NCBI RefSeq assembly: GCF_001904745.1
Contig: NZ_MRCD01000048.1
Coordinates: 1-62,899, forward strand
From: Calothrix sp. HK-06
Lineage (GTDB): Bacteria > Cyanobacteriota > Cyanobacteriia > Cyanobacteriales > Nostocaceae
DNA length: 62,899 nt
Direction: 5' to 3'
The notes under the pieces were generated by a model. It was not told the DNA's origin. It made no database searches and was given only the letters and a program-made list of their open reading frames with translations. The position numbers and the translations under genes are program-made. Positions 47,961-57,252 of this stretch are shown here, piece by piece. Position 1 is the stretch's first letter. Each line of letters opens with the position of its first letter.

Positions 47961-48029
47961 TGATTGCTCAGGGAAAGTATAAGATTTCTCCACGCTATAA
48001 TAGTTAAAAAGTAAAAAGCACGTGTAATT

Positions 48030-48299
48030 ATGCAGGCTTTATTTTGGACTGTAGAAGTCGCCCAAAGAGCTAAAGAGTTTTATGAAAATGGAATTCGTCA
48101 ACAAATTGAGCATGGCGACAATATTGGCAAGATGATTGTTATTGATGCTGAGACTGGCGAGTACGGAATTGACGAAATTGGCATAGAACCAGGAAAAAAG
48201 TTAAAGCAGAAAAATCCAAACGCTAGACTATTTATGATGCGAATAGGTTATAATGCAGCATTTGGCTTTGGTGGTGCTATGGAGCGTATAGCTGAATGA
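48030..48299 (+). CDS. Small protein partner of the aspartic-protease-like gene
   Basis: The 89-residue protein has an N-terminal helix VEVAQRAKEFYENGIRQQIE and a central strand-rich part MIVIDAETGEYGIDEIG, then NARLFMMRIG. The family was not named with certainty. Its stop overlaps the next start by four bases (ATGA), so the two are translated together. Small soluble proteins in this position in cyanobacteria resemble antitoxins, which is only an inference here. Confidence 0.75.
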   Translation: MQALFWTVEVAQRAKEFYENGIRQQIEHGDNIGKMIVIDAETGEYGIDEIGIEPGKKLKQKNPNARLFMMRIGYNAAFGFGGAMERIAE

Positions 48300-48679
48300 T
48301 GAACGGACGATTAATTGGTGGTAAGGCGACAGTTCCAGTAATTTTTCGTTTACCTGGGCAACCAGATTTTTCAGTGGATTTTGTGATTGATACTGGATTT
48401 AACGGCTATCTGACCTTACCGCCACAAGCAGTTAGCGCAATGAATCTTCCTTTACATAGCAGTATGCCTGCAATATTAGCTGACGGTAGCCAGGTTTTAT
48501 CGTCTATACATTTGGCAACTGTTGTTTGGGATAATGTAGAAAAAGAAATTTTCGTTTTAGCTTCTGGTTATAAGCCTTTGCTGGAAACTGCAATGATGAA
48601 AGGATATCATCTAGAGATAGATTTTCAGGACAATGGTTTGGTTTCGTTAAAAAAAATACCACCATCTCCGGCGCTATAA
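48296..48679 (+). CDS. Clan AA retropepsin-like aspartic protease
   Basis: This 127-residue protein has the single-domain retropepsin pattern. The catalytic triad is in VDFVIDTGFNGYLTLP (Asp32 region: D-T-G), followed by a flap-like stretch with PAILADGSQV and a late LLETAMMKGYHLEIDF that matches the (I/L)LG-type motif seen in clan AA families. Such proteins dimerise to form the active site. It is translationally coupled to the 89-residue protein. Targets are unknown. Confidence 0.85.
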   Translation: MMNGRLIGGKATVPVIFRLPGQPDFSVDFVIDTGFNGYLTLPPQAVSAMNLPLHSSMPAILADGSQVLSSIHLATVVWDNVEKEIFVLASGYKPLLETAMMKGYHLEIDFQDNGLVSLKKIPPSPAL

Positions 48680-48710
48680 AGGCTATTGGGCAAGCAAATA
48701 GTATGTTACA

Positions 48711-48810
48711 AAGATGCTACCCTACCCTTCGGGAAAACTTCGTTAACGGGATATCCTTCGGATAACGGGAAAACTACCCTGCGGGAAAGCTTCGCTTACG
48801 TTTACGTGAC
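48711..48810. repeat. Compound copy of the ATGCTACCC/CGGGAAAAC repeat
   Basis: The region reads AAGATGCTACCCTACCC, then CTTCGGGAAAACTTCG, TTAACGGGATATCCTTCGG, and CTACCCTGCGGGAAAGC. It is a nested, rearranged copy of the family found at 22638-22737. Confidence 0.75.
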
Positions 48811-48870
48811 CGACTTATGGCAGAAGTGAAACTTTTACCCGTTCGCAGTCTAATATATGTAATATAAGTT

Positions 48871-50016
48871 TTACCGAGATGAGCGAAATAGTACTCGTCC
48901 TGGGAATTCTTGTTCGTTGATTTTGGCGTATACTCGCAGGCAAGATAAAACTTCTCCTGGGTTTCCTCCTATTTCTAGTCGTAGGTCATCTTTAGAAAAC
49001 GCACAAATATCAGCATAAAGACCAGAGAGTTGACGAATACGGATGTTATGACCTTCTGATAATGCTCTTTGAACAACTTTTTTTAACAGGCGCCTTGTTT
49101 CTTGTTGCATTTTACCCCACCATGAAAAGCGGTCGGCAGGTGGTACAAAAACCAAAGAATGAATTGCTTCGTCTAAATCAATCCAATGGCGCAAAGCTGA
49201 TAATGAATCTGCACTTTCTTCAGCTTTGAGCATTCGCCAAAAAGTTTCTATTAATGCGTCTATATATTGACAACGATGTTCTGGCTTGGAGTGCAAATTC
49301 ATGATATCGAAGCTAAAAATGCTGTTTAAAGCGTGATGTAAATCTGGATCAATATCAATAAATTTTATACAATTCGATACTAAATTAGCCAAAAGATATA
49401 TATCCTCTTGGAAACCACCTTGGTAATTTTGTAAATTTAATTGAGCAATTTGTGGATGATTTTGTGCCACATTTGAAAAGGATAATCCTTGAGTTGTAAT
49501 ACTTCCCTTCAATCCTGGGTAAATATTTTCGTGCTTATTAAACGGTAATGGAAGACAATTAGATATATCGGATTGGGCGCCAATTTCTGCTGCAATAATT
49601 AAAGCACGCTGGCGCCAAGATACTGCTAACTCTTCTGGAACTCTGAGTAGCTTGCGTTGCACCTCGTTCCATAAATCACAGTCAGTTTGGCTTTGAAGTT
49701 GAGTATTTCCTAAATATAAAGCTAACTGCTGGTCAGAGCTAAACTCATTTTGGAGGCGCCTTAGTTTTAATTCGCTTGGTAGTGGCGATAATTGAAGAAC
49801 ATCTAATAAGTTGGAGTCTATATTTATAATTTCAGTTGGTGGATGTATGAGCGTGTTTAGTTCTTGTAAGGCGCCTTGACATAAATCTGCTGCTGGGTCA
49901 TTTGGATATTTTGTCAAGGCTTGTTTTAAAGCTGCTTCTACACCGTACAAACTAAATTGTAATAATCGAGCTAATTCAGAATTATCTGTTTTCAAAAGTT
50001 TGCTAAGACTTTCCAT
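48871..50016 (-). CDS. Hypothetical protein of the SrfB-like operon (last gene)
   Basis: The family was not recognised. The 381-residue protein is mostly helical (LLQFSLYGVEAALKQALTKYP, then ADLCQGALQELNTLI), with a strand-rich end FSKDDLRLEIGGNPGEV and VYAKINEQEFPGRVLF. No signal peptide or membrane segment is seen. It lies 112 bases downstream of the SrfB-like gene on the same strand and is probably co-transcribed. A common function with the Hsp70-like protein is implied by position only. Confidence 0.75.
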   Translation of the reverse strand: MESLSKLLKTDNSELARLLQFSLYGVEAALKQALTKYPNDPAADLCQGALQELNTLIHPPTEIINIDSNLLDVLQLSPLPSELKLRRLQNEFSSDQQLALYLGNTQLQSQTDCDLWNEVQRKLLRVPEELAVSWRQRALIIAAEIGAQSDISNCLPLPFNKHENIYPGLKGSITTQGLSFSNVAQNHPQIAQLNLQNYQGGFQEDIYLLANLVSNCIKFIDIDPDLHHALNSIFSFDIMNLHSKPEHRCQYIDALIETFWRMLKAEESADSLSALRHWIDLDEAIHSLVFVPPADRFSWWGKMQQETRRLLKKVVQRALSEGHNIRIRQLSGLYADICAFSKDDLRLEIGGNPGEVLSCLRVYAKINEQEFPGRVLFRSSR

Positions 50017-50093
50017 ATTTTATTTTTCCTTAATTACTCTTTCTTTGTGCCCTTTGTGTCCTTTGTGGTTTATACAAAAATAAATCTTTGTAG

Positions 50094-50110
50094 GGTGGGC
50101 ACTGCCCACC
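50094..50110. repeat. Hairpin repeat GGTGGGCA/TGCCCACC
   Basis: GGTGGGCACTGCCCACC is a near-perfect palindrome just after the SrfB-like stop codon and before the next gene, flanked by GTA and TTAC. Similar hairpins are common dispersed elements. It might reduce transcription into the last gene of the operon. Confidence 0.7.
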
Positions 50111-50128
50111 TTACTCTTGAAAAGGGTG

Positions 50129-53100
50129 TTAGTGTAATCCGCAAAATGGGTCACGTTCTTTATCGACTTCACTCTTTTGTAATTCTAATGGTGCCTGAAA
50201 AACACATCCTTCTTCCTTGAGACATTCTTCACTATTAGACTTCCAATAAGGAACTTCTCCAGTGTGGATTCGTAAAATACCTTTTTCATCAAGGGTGACG
50301 CGATATTGACAAGGATAATCTGTTGTGACTTGCGGTTTTTTTAATTCGCCAACTCTTGTCCATTTTTTGGCGCCAGTTTCGCTGTCTTCGTGATAAATAT
50401 AAAAGCTGTGTTTATCACTTCGTGGAAAAGAGGGTAAGGGGTCACTAATTAAACCAGTTCCTTGTTGCGGTATGTTACCAGTTTCGTAACGAAATAATTC
50501 TAGAGCTTTGCTGTGTTGAGTCGTAGCTTGAAATACTAAGTAATAACCATTTGCTAAGTCTACGCTTGCTGACTCTAGTACATTAACTGCAATATCACCA
50601 TTATTTAGTTCTTGGTCTGGGCGCCCGACAGCAATAGTCCATTTTAGTTTACCATCAGTAAATAAGGTTGGGGTTTCGCGTATACCCGATGCATGAATAG
50701 CTGCACCAACATCAATGCTTTCTATGTGAGATGCAATTAAGCGTTGTGCTTTGCCACGAACTAATAAAAGGTTAAGCTGAAGATTCTGGTCTATTTCAAA
50801 CTGGACTTTAATTTGTTCGAGAAACTCGTGTTCGGTCATCTCTAGTTTTTGCCGCAGCTTGTTACCATCGTAGCTTCCCCAAAGTCGAAACTCACCATTT
50901 TCAAAATCTTGTCGGTGAATAATATTACTTAATTGTATCCCTTGCCACTCAGTGCGTACTTTTGCAACTGTATCTGTTGCAGAAAGTTGATACAATTCTT
51001 GTCCCGCAGTAAATATCGGTAAGCTTTGTTCGGTTTGATTTAAGCGTTTGAAGTTACAGGGCAAATAGTAAAATAAGTTTTTAACGTCAATTTCCACCTG
51101 GTAGCCACCTTTACTGAGTATTTCTCTAGATTCTTCTGGGTTAAATCTGAGTCGTTGCAACTTTTCTGCGTAACAAGCTCCAGCAGAAGTAGCAAGCTTA
51201 GTAAATTCTAAATCAAAGGTAACCCTTTCTGGATTCCAGACAAAGTAATCGGACTTACTAAATTCTTGGTAGATTTCATGTTGGACGATGTTAAGGTTAC
51301 AAGTTTTGCCAGATAAAATTAGCCAGTCAACTTTTCCTGTTGGGGTATTATTTTGTGTTCCTAATCGACTTTCGATTAATCCTTTCGCAATACCAATAGC
51401 TTCTTTAACTGCTACAATTGCAGCTCGTTCAAATTGGGCGCCATCTAAAGTAACATATAAGTTACTAGGATTTTGAACTTGTAGTTTAATGCCACTTACA
51501 GCTAGTAGTGAGGAAATTTGCGGTTCATCTAAAGTAAAGGTGAAAACTGAACCGTTAGTTAATGGCTTTTGTCCTAATTTGAGTTTAGCTCTTTCTGCCT
51601 GTTCCCAAAGCAGATAAAAAGTTTGCAAGCGTTGGGGAGATTGTAACCAACCAGTGGGTATAATTTTCTCTGCCGTATCAAGAGCATCTTTATACGCAGG
51701 ACTGCTTTCAGGGTTTTCTTTATCTAAACATTTTAACAAAGAGCCACTTTTGAATTGACCTTGTTCTAAAAATCGTTCATCCAAGGTGCTTAGTACATCT
51801 TCTAACTGTTCGCTTACTAAATTGCCTGCTACTAATTCCGTTAACAAACGGTCAGCAAGTGCAACCTTGAGCAGTCGGAACACTCGCAGCGTAATGTACT
51901 CACCACCTAATTGTAAATGTCCAGAAGACCCTAAAAGTTTCGGGGTAAGTTTATAGTAACGTCCTCCTAGACCTCGTTCTTCTTTGTTATCAGATGCTGG
52001 GGTTTTATCTTCTAAGGTAAGTTCAATCAACGCTAAGTCTGTTGTACCACCACCAATATCTAAAATTAGGACGTTTTGTGACCATTTATTGCCGTTATAA
52101 CGACAACGAGTTTTAAATGACTCAATACCAATAGATAAATTACCCCCAAATTCTCGCCACAAAAAGAATATTGCTACAGAAACAGCTTCATCGTAAGCAA
52201 TTTGCACATCGTCAATACCTAATTGTTGCACAAGTTCTTTAACTTCCTTGCGGACAATAGGCGGCGCCACGGTAGGATAAGTAACAACTGCGGTACGAAA
52301 TTCGCCATCAGAGAACTTACGTCTTCCTCGGTTACGGTCTTTTTCCGTCAACTCTTTCAAATGCGCCCAAGCGACTTGCATCATTTGCTGGGCAGTTATA
52401 GTTTGCTCTGTCCCATTTAAAATTACCTTAAAATTACGCTCTTGCCCAAAGTAGCGCTTGGGTGAGTGATGAAACCTGCTGATAATTTCTGCTCCGGAAC
52501 TAGTTGTTCCTTGGGCAATAGCTTTGTTTCTATTTTGCTTTGCCTCTTCTCCCATAATTACTTTTGCAGGAGACAAACCAATAATTTCTAATTCGCTCGA
52601 AATTTCCGTTGCGCGTCTATCAAAGTCGAGAATAACTGGGATAAGATTTTGTGACTCCAAAGTGGGTACGCGGAAAACTTCATGGTAAATTTCGTAAAGT
52701 TTTTTGCTTACAGCACGTCGAAACTTTTCGCTAATGCCTAAACAAAGTTCAATTTGCTTAATAGCTTCTAAAAATCGCTCGCTTTTGCTACTGCTAATTA
52801 CAGAACTTAATTGGCTTGGCTCCACCTCTAAATTTTTACTAATTTCAGTAATAAATTTTTGCCATTCCAGAACATTTACATCTGGCAAAGCAACAGTAGC
52901 TTCTAAACTAAGCCATTCTGACAAACGTTTACGTAAGCGAACTTCTTGCTCTTGAGGTAAAATATCTGAAATAGGCACTTCGCGAGGGTCAAAGAGTGTT
53001 ACAGTAGAGTTAGAAGTACCAAAATCAATAGCTAACCATCCAGGAAATCTTTGGTCATTACCATTATCTCGGTCAGACATAGTAGTTACAGGAGTAGGTT

Positions 53101-53497
53101 GCTGTTCTAGGCTAAACCATAAATAACAATAAGCTTCTACATATTTACGTGCAGATTTTAAGGGATTTCCTCCTGCATCTGAATCAAAATATTCAACAAG
53201 TACTTGTAAAGTACAACTAGCTGGTTGTGTTAAAGGTTTATCAAGTATACAAGGGTTTTGTTTTAACTGTCCTAAAGCTGAAAGTTTAGTTGGTGTTTCA
53301 GTGATAAATTCTTTATAGGCACCTTGAATTTGTGACGCTAATTCTTGGGGTGTTCCTGTAACAGTACAATTAATACGGCTAAGGTGAGGTATATTATCAA
53401 CTGGACTAAGTTGAATTGTAGGAATAACTAAGCTTAAATTATCGTTGTCACTTGTATGCAGTTGAAACCGAGGTGAAAGTACTATTTCAATAGGCAT
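50129..53497 (-). CDS. SrfB-like Hsp70/actin-fold ATPase
   Basis: This large protein (1122 residues) carries an N-terminal domain of about 150 residues without clear relatives, then an actin/Hsp70-type ATPase. Phosphate-1 is WLAIDFGTSNSTVTL (about 154-168), phosphate-2 is LILDIGGGTTDLALIEL (about 475-491), and an adenosine-side segment is VDWLILSGKTCNLN (near 724). It resembles SrfB of the Salmonella SrfABC operon, whose role is not known. Residues beyond 800 contain beta-rich parts. It is a cytoplasmic ATPase, perhaps a chaperone or filament. It lies between the broken partner gene and the hypothetical gene at 48871. Confidence 0.85.
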   Translation of the reverse strand: MPIEIVLSPRFQLHTSDNDNLSLVIPTIQLSPVDNIPHLSRINCTVTGTPQELASQIQGAYKEFITETPTKLSALGQLKQNPCILDKPLTQPASCTLQVLVEYFDSDAGGNPLKSARKYVEAYCYLWFSLEQQPTPVTTMSDRDNGNDQRFPGWLAIDFGTSNSTVTLFDPREVPISDILPQEQEVRLRKRLSEWLSLEATVALPDVNVLEWQKFITEISKNLEVEPSQLSSVISSSKSERFLEAIKQIELCLGISEKFRRAVSKKLYEIYHEVFRVPTLESQNLIPVILDFDRRATEISSELEIIGLSPAKVIMGEEAKQNRNKAIAQGTTSSGAEIISRFHHSPKRYFGQERNFKVILNGTEQTITAQQMMQVAWAHLKELTEKDRNRGRRKFSDGEFRTAVVTYPTVAPPIVRKEVKELVQQLGIDDVQIAYDEAVSVAIFFLWREFGGNLSIGIESFKTRCRYNGNKWSQNVLILDIGGGTTDLALIELTLEDKTPASDNKEERGLGGRYYKLTPKLLGSSGHLQLGGEYITLRVFRLLKVALADRLLTELVAGNLVSEQLEDVLSTLDERFLEQGQFKSGSLLKCLDKENPESSPAYKDALDTAEKIIPTGWLQSPQRLQTFYLLWEQAERAKLKLGQKPLTNGSVFTFTLDEPQISSLLAVSGIKLQVQNPSNLYVTLDGAQFERAAIVAVKEAIGIAKGLIESRLGTQNNTPTGKVDWLILSGKTCNLNIVQHEIYQEFSKSDYFVWNPERVTFDLEFTKLATSAGACYAEKLQRLRFNPEESREILSKGGYQVEIDVKNLFYYLPCNFKRLNQTEQSLPIFTAGQELYQLSATDTVAKVRTEWQGIQLSNIIHRQDFENGEFRLWGSYDGNKLRQKLEMTEHEFLEQIKVQFEIDQNLQLNLLLVRGKAQRLIASHIESIDVGAAIHASGIRETPTLFTDGKLKWTIAVGRPDQELNNGDIAVNVLESASVDLANGYYLVFQATTQHSKALELFRYETGNIPQQGTGLISDPLPSFPRSDKHSFYIYHEDSETGAKKWTRVGELKKPQVTTDYPCQYRVTLDEKGILRIHTGEVPYWKSNSEECLKEEGCVFQAPLELQKSEVDKERDPFCGLH

Positions 53498-53512
53498 TTT
53501 AATTATCCTTTT

Positions 53513-55214
53513 TTAAGCAATTTCCGAAAGAATTTTTAACCAGTTAGGAATAGCAGCTTCCTGTGGAGATTCCTTATCCGCTAAATACCTCAGCAAAGCT
53601 TCTTTTTTTGAAATATTTTGCAAAGTTGGAATAATTTCATCCAAAATACCCGCTAACTCTTTATTTACTCGCTTATTAACTTCGCTAACATATTGGACAA
53701 GGTGTAAACTGGCGCCTGCTGTAATTTCATCTCGCAATCGTAGTACAAGCATTTGCTGGTTTGCTGGGGCGCTTTTAATTTGGTTTGGTTTGAGTGACCA
53801 GTAAAAAATTGTACCAGTACTATGTTTATCGTCTGGACTTGCGAGGGGGAATATTGTTTTAGGCACAAGACGTTGGTCTACGCTATCAATATCTGAAATA
53901 ATAGCTTCCAGCCATAACTTAGGGTCGCATCCAATAGTTAGTCGATAAAATAATTCTGCTGCTTCGGCGCCAAACCTTGCTTCGATATCTTGTTCTAATT
54001 CGTCTTTTTGTTCTAAGCTTAGAATTGTTTGAAGTTGCTCACGTTGTGGAGCTATTTCATAAGATAATTGATTTAACAAGTCTACAACAGCCTGACGAAT
54101 GCGCTCTCCTGCAAAGCTTTCTAATTCCTAGATTGTTTTTTCAAATATAGGATAAAATTCCTCACTTTTGCTAGGAATGGAACTGGTAGCTTTATTGCCA
54201 CGGTCAAATAACTTACCTGCTACACCTTTAGATTCTGTAACTGTAATAATGCCGTTATTGGCTTTATTAAATAGTAAAGTCCATTCGTTCCAATTAATAA
54301 CCTTAAAAATTAGCTCTTCTTTCACTGCTTCTGCAACAGATATACCCGCACGATTTTTGAGTGGTTCTTTGCCTAAATTTCTTTGGAAGTTTCTATAGAT
54401 TTTATCTAGGGTTTGAATTGTCGAACGCAAATCATTTAAAGTTTGACTTTCTTTTATAGGTATCCCTTGTTCTTCAATTTTTGCTAGTTCAGCTTTGAGT
54501 TCCTGTTGTTGTTTGCATAAAGCTTCGTAAGCTCTAGTAGTATCTTCGTATAATTGTCTTTGACCGTGAGTCGAAGCGTGGGTTTGAATTAATTCCCGCA
54601 ATCTACCAATACCACCATCAGTTGCAAAGTAACCAAGCTGTTTACCAAGGGTACTGCGTGGGTCAGAAGTTTGTAAATTTTGGCTTAATTTTCCCCATTT
54701 ATCACGCATCCGTTTAGATAAATCTAAAAATCCCGGATAATCTAAATTAGCCAAAAAATCTGGAGAAGCAACCGTTACGTTACTCGAACGCTTCGCTAGG
54801 TCTGCTATACCCATTAATTGGTCTAAAAAGACTATTCGCTCTTTTTGGGTTGTAAATGCTGATGCTTGGTCAATTGTTGTTCTCAGAACATTCAATTTTT
54901 CTAGAACATCTGTTTCTAATAAAGATGGTAAGTTCTCACTATGAACCAGTCTATCAAGTTCCCTTTCTCCTCCCTCACTTTCTAAAGGTAATTGATTAAA
55001 TCTGCCTATCCCCACTAATATCAAATCTTTAAGGTCTTGTCCCGGACGCTCTTGTTGCATCATCGTAAAGATTTCGTTTGCACGGTCGCTTCCACCCATC
55101 CAAACTACCAGGAACCCAGTCACCTTGCATATGAAGGTTTGGGGGTACTAACTCTAGTTGTTTGAGTAAAAATTCGCCCTTATCTTTATAATCTCTCAGC
55201 TTATCCAGTTCCAT
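53513..55214 (-). pseudogene. SrfB-operon partner gene interrupted by a frameshift and an in-frame TAG
   Basis: Reading from ATG 55214 (GGAG nine bases upstream), the first part MELDKLRDYKDKGEFLLKQL runs to about WVPG. The open frame then continues one base out of step as FLVVWMGGSDRANEIF. It stays open to FYPIFEKTI, meets TAG at 54128-54130, and goes on in the same frame as ELESFAGERIRQAVVDLLNQ, ending at 53513. Without the two faults it is one protein of about 567 residues with long helical and coiled-coil stretches (KQQQELKAELAKIEEQG). The 3' part has no start codon of its own other than a TTG. It may be the SrfC-like or third component. Recoding cannot be excluded. Confidence 0.8.
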
Positions 55215-55569
55215 AGAGTAATTCTCCATTTCCCAAGAATTATATTTATTTGGACAGTTATATATTAGATATAGAATCACTAACTACTATAGGTGTTTCG
55301 GAAGATACTAAAATTTTCCGCAAGTCACTAGCAACAATTATTACTCATAAATTTTTTTAACGCTATTCATGTAGGTTGGGTGGAGCGTTAGCGCAACCCA
55401 ACATAACTGGCAACGGATATAACGGATGTAACGGATGGTTGATTTTTTAGAGAGGCGCCTTTACAGACACACAAAGCACAAAGTGAGAAATTTGGTAACG
55501 GATATTCCGTCCAGATGGTAGTGTAGACGAATTAGCAAATATCTCAGATATTTAACGCGAAGGTTTTAG
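55215..55569. other. Divergent gap with hairpin repeats
   Basis: No gene is seen between the minus-strand SrfB operon and the plus-strand broken frame at 55570. A hairpin GTTGGGT (55375-55381) with ACCCAAC (55395-55401) of the GTAGGTTGGGTGGAGCG family and several AACGGAT repeats (55417-55505) lie here. The promoters of both loci should be in this part. Confidence 0.5.
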
Positions 55570-56100
55570 ATGTTAGTTTCAACTAATTTAGATCAGATTA
55601 CCGCTCAAGCTTTAACTGCTGTCTATAACCATCCTCAGCACGATTTAAATCTTGGATATCGTCAAGCAATTTGGGCAACTTATGGTTCTACAAACAATTC
55701 TGGTCATACAAAACGAACGACTTTAGCCATACTGATAGCTAGAAGTGTATTGCGAATATGGAGTAATGTTTGGCATGATGACAGTACACCTCATTAGATT
55801 TTAAACACTGCCGAACAAGTATTAAATGGAACATTAAATAACCAAATTGCTCGAAATTATAGAGATGAGGTTTGGACAATATTTGAAAATAAGGCAAGTG
55901 AGCAATAATTTCAAAGCCTTGAATATCAAAAGCCTATAAATGCAGGAGTAGCTGCAATTGCAGCTTTAAATACAACATTATACGATGAAGAATTCGACCA
56001 AGACAACATTGATTATAATTTGACTGATGCTGACATAGATGCTTACGAAACTGATTCGTCTTTTTGGGCTACTGCTGCCTATGCGAACGGACTAATTTAG
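55570..56100 (+). pseudogene. Broken gene with in-frame stops, unknown family
   Basis: One frame stays open from ATG 55570 (MLVSTNLDQITAQALTAVYN) to TAG 56098-56100, apart from TAG at 55795-55797 and TAA at 55906-55908. The parts read IWATYGSTNNSGHTKRTTLA, ILNTAEQVLNGTLNNQIARN and DLTDADIDAYETDSSFWATA (given as short parts; the second begins right after the first stop). The two internal stops could each come from a Gln codon by one C-to-T change. The frame is conserved over 530 bases, so this is a dead or recoded gene and not noise. The family was not recognised. Confidence 0.7.
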
Positions 56101-56301
56101 AAGCCAGCTTCCACGTTGACGCGAACTGTAATTAATTTTGTTTCCATAGCTCATCAAATTTAAGAATAATTTAAATTTACGCGGATATAATTGATTACAG
56201 TAAATCTTTTAAGATGCGCGCGAAAGCGGGAAAACTGCGTTAACGTTCGCGACTCATGACATGAGGTTGGATTTTACACTTTTGAGTATAATAAAACTTT
56301 A

Positions 56302-56427
56302 CTACGCCGTTTTTATACCTGAACCGATGGCTGTAAATATTTCTAATTCTATTGCGGCTTTGATTGCTGCAGTACGTTGATATGCGTTAACTGTGGTTAA
56401 AAATAATGCTGGAGAGGGTTGAGACAT
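56302..56427 (-). pseudogene. N-terminal remnant of a SAM-dependent methyltransferase
   Basis: This 41-codon frame reads MSQPSPALFLTTVNAYQRTA then AIKAAIELEIFTAIGSG and IKTA before TAG. It matches the start of the O-methyltransferase family with an N-terminal dimerisation helix (the AYQRTAAIKAAIEL.(V/I)F.AI pattern). The rest of the enzyme is absent; the DNA beyond it is repeats. It is a dead fragment. Confidence 0.75.
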
Positions 56428-56448
56428 CGTTTTTGGACGTTGATATTT

Positions 56449-56500
56449 GTAGAGACGCGATATATCCCTTCGGGAAAACCTCCGGTTTGCGCGTCTCTAC
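56449..56500. repeat. GTAGAGACG palindrome split by a CGGGAAAAC-type insert
   Basis: GTAGAGACGCG (56449-56459) and CGCGTCTCTAC (56490-56500) are exact reverse complements. The usual short centre is replaced by about 30 bases containing CCCTTCGGGAAAACCTCCGG, a piece of a different repeat family. It looks like one repeat inserted into another. Confidence 0.8.
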
Positions 56501-56556
56501 ATTTTAATTCATGCGTCTATTCAGCAATGCCTTTTATTCAGTTGTACGAGGAAGTG

Positions 56557-57120
56557 CTAGACGACTTCGATATGTGGTTGAACAGTTGGTGAAAATCTTC
56601 CGCGTGGAAGTTTCATTAATATGTGCTTACCAGATTTAAATGCTTGTGCGATATACTCGCAAGCTTCTACTGGTTTGGCATGTTCACCACATGTAAATAC
56701 ATCTGCCGCCAAATATCCATTCTCGGGCCAAGTATGAATCGAAATATGAGACTCGGCTAATAGCGCTAGTGCAGTTACTCCTTGAGGATGGAACTGGTGT
56801 GCTATTTTATCGAGTAAGGTTGAGCGTGCAGTTGTAGCTGCTTCCTCTAAAGTATTTCTAATGAACTCAATATCGTTGAGTAAGTTTGGTGGGCAGCCAT
56901 ATAGTTCTAAAATGCAGTGTACTCCGACGGGCACCTCTGGATCCTGCGGAGTGAAATTTGTAAAATCGGCGAGTGCTGCCTGAGATTCTAAACTGCTTAT
57001 TGCTTCGGCAGTTGAGAGTATACTACTATTACCTAACTCGTTGGTGAAGTTGGTATCAAGACCGTCAACTTTGACTTCGTTCACGGTACAGCCGCCAATT
57101 TCATAACGCGAATCTTCCAT
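56557..57120 (-). CDS. speD: S-adenosylmethionine decarboxylase proenzyme
   Basis: SpeD makes decarboxylated SAM for spermidine synthesis. The proenzyme cuts itself between Glu and Ser in LAESHISIHTWPE (near residues 121-133), turning Ser into the pyruvoyl group. The later YLAADVFTCGEH holds the catalytic Cys. The 187-residue protein has an N-terminal extension of about 65 residues before VHCILELYGCPP compared with short bacterial SpeD. That extension is acidic and Ser/Thr-rich and may be regulatory. No speE was seen nearby. Confidence 0.94.
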   Translation of the reverse strand: MEDSRYEIGGCTVNEVKVDGLDTNFTNELGNSSILSTAEAISSLESQAALADFTNFTPQDPEVPVGVHCILELYGCPPNLLNDIEFIRNTLEEAATTARSTLLDKIAHQFHPQGVTALALLAESHISIHTWPENGYLAADVFTCGEHAKPVEACEYIAQAFKSGKHILMKLPRGRFSPTVQPHIEVV

Positions 57121-57252
57121 TTCGATGTTCCTACAGACATAAAATTACTACAAGGTCAATTGTTGTGATGGCGCCTATCGCTTTGCAGTTAAGGACTGCA
57201 CGCTCTAACACTGTCACAAGTTAACAATCATAGCAGCTAATTATCACTTTCG

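Larger units (their letters stand above)
56101..56556. other. Repeat-rich gap with a methyltransferase remnant
   Basis: Bases 56214-56260 hold a CGGGAAAACTGCGTTAACG copy of the 44-bp repeat family. Bases 56302-56427 hold a methyltransferase remnant on the minus strand. Bases 56449-56500 hold a split GTAGAGACG palindrome. No intact gene is seen. Confidence 0.6.

Noticed and set aside
53513-56100. Use of an alternative genetic code (TAG as Gln)
   Set aside because: The window's clearly intact genes stop normally at TAG, TAA or TGA, and TAA is also among the faults. Decay is simpler, although local recoding is left open in the findings.
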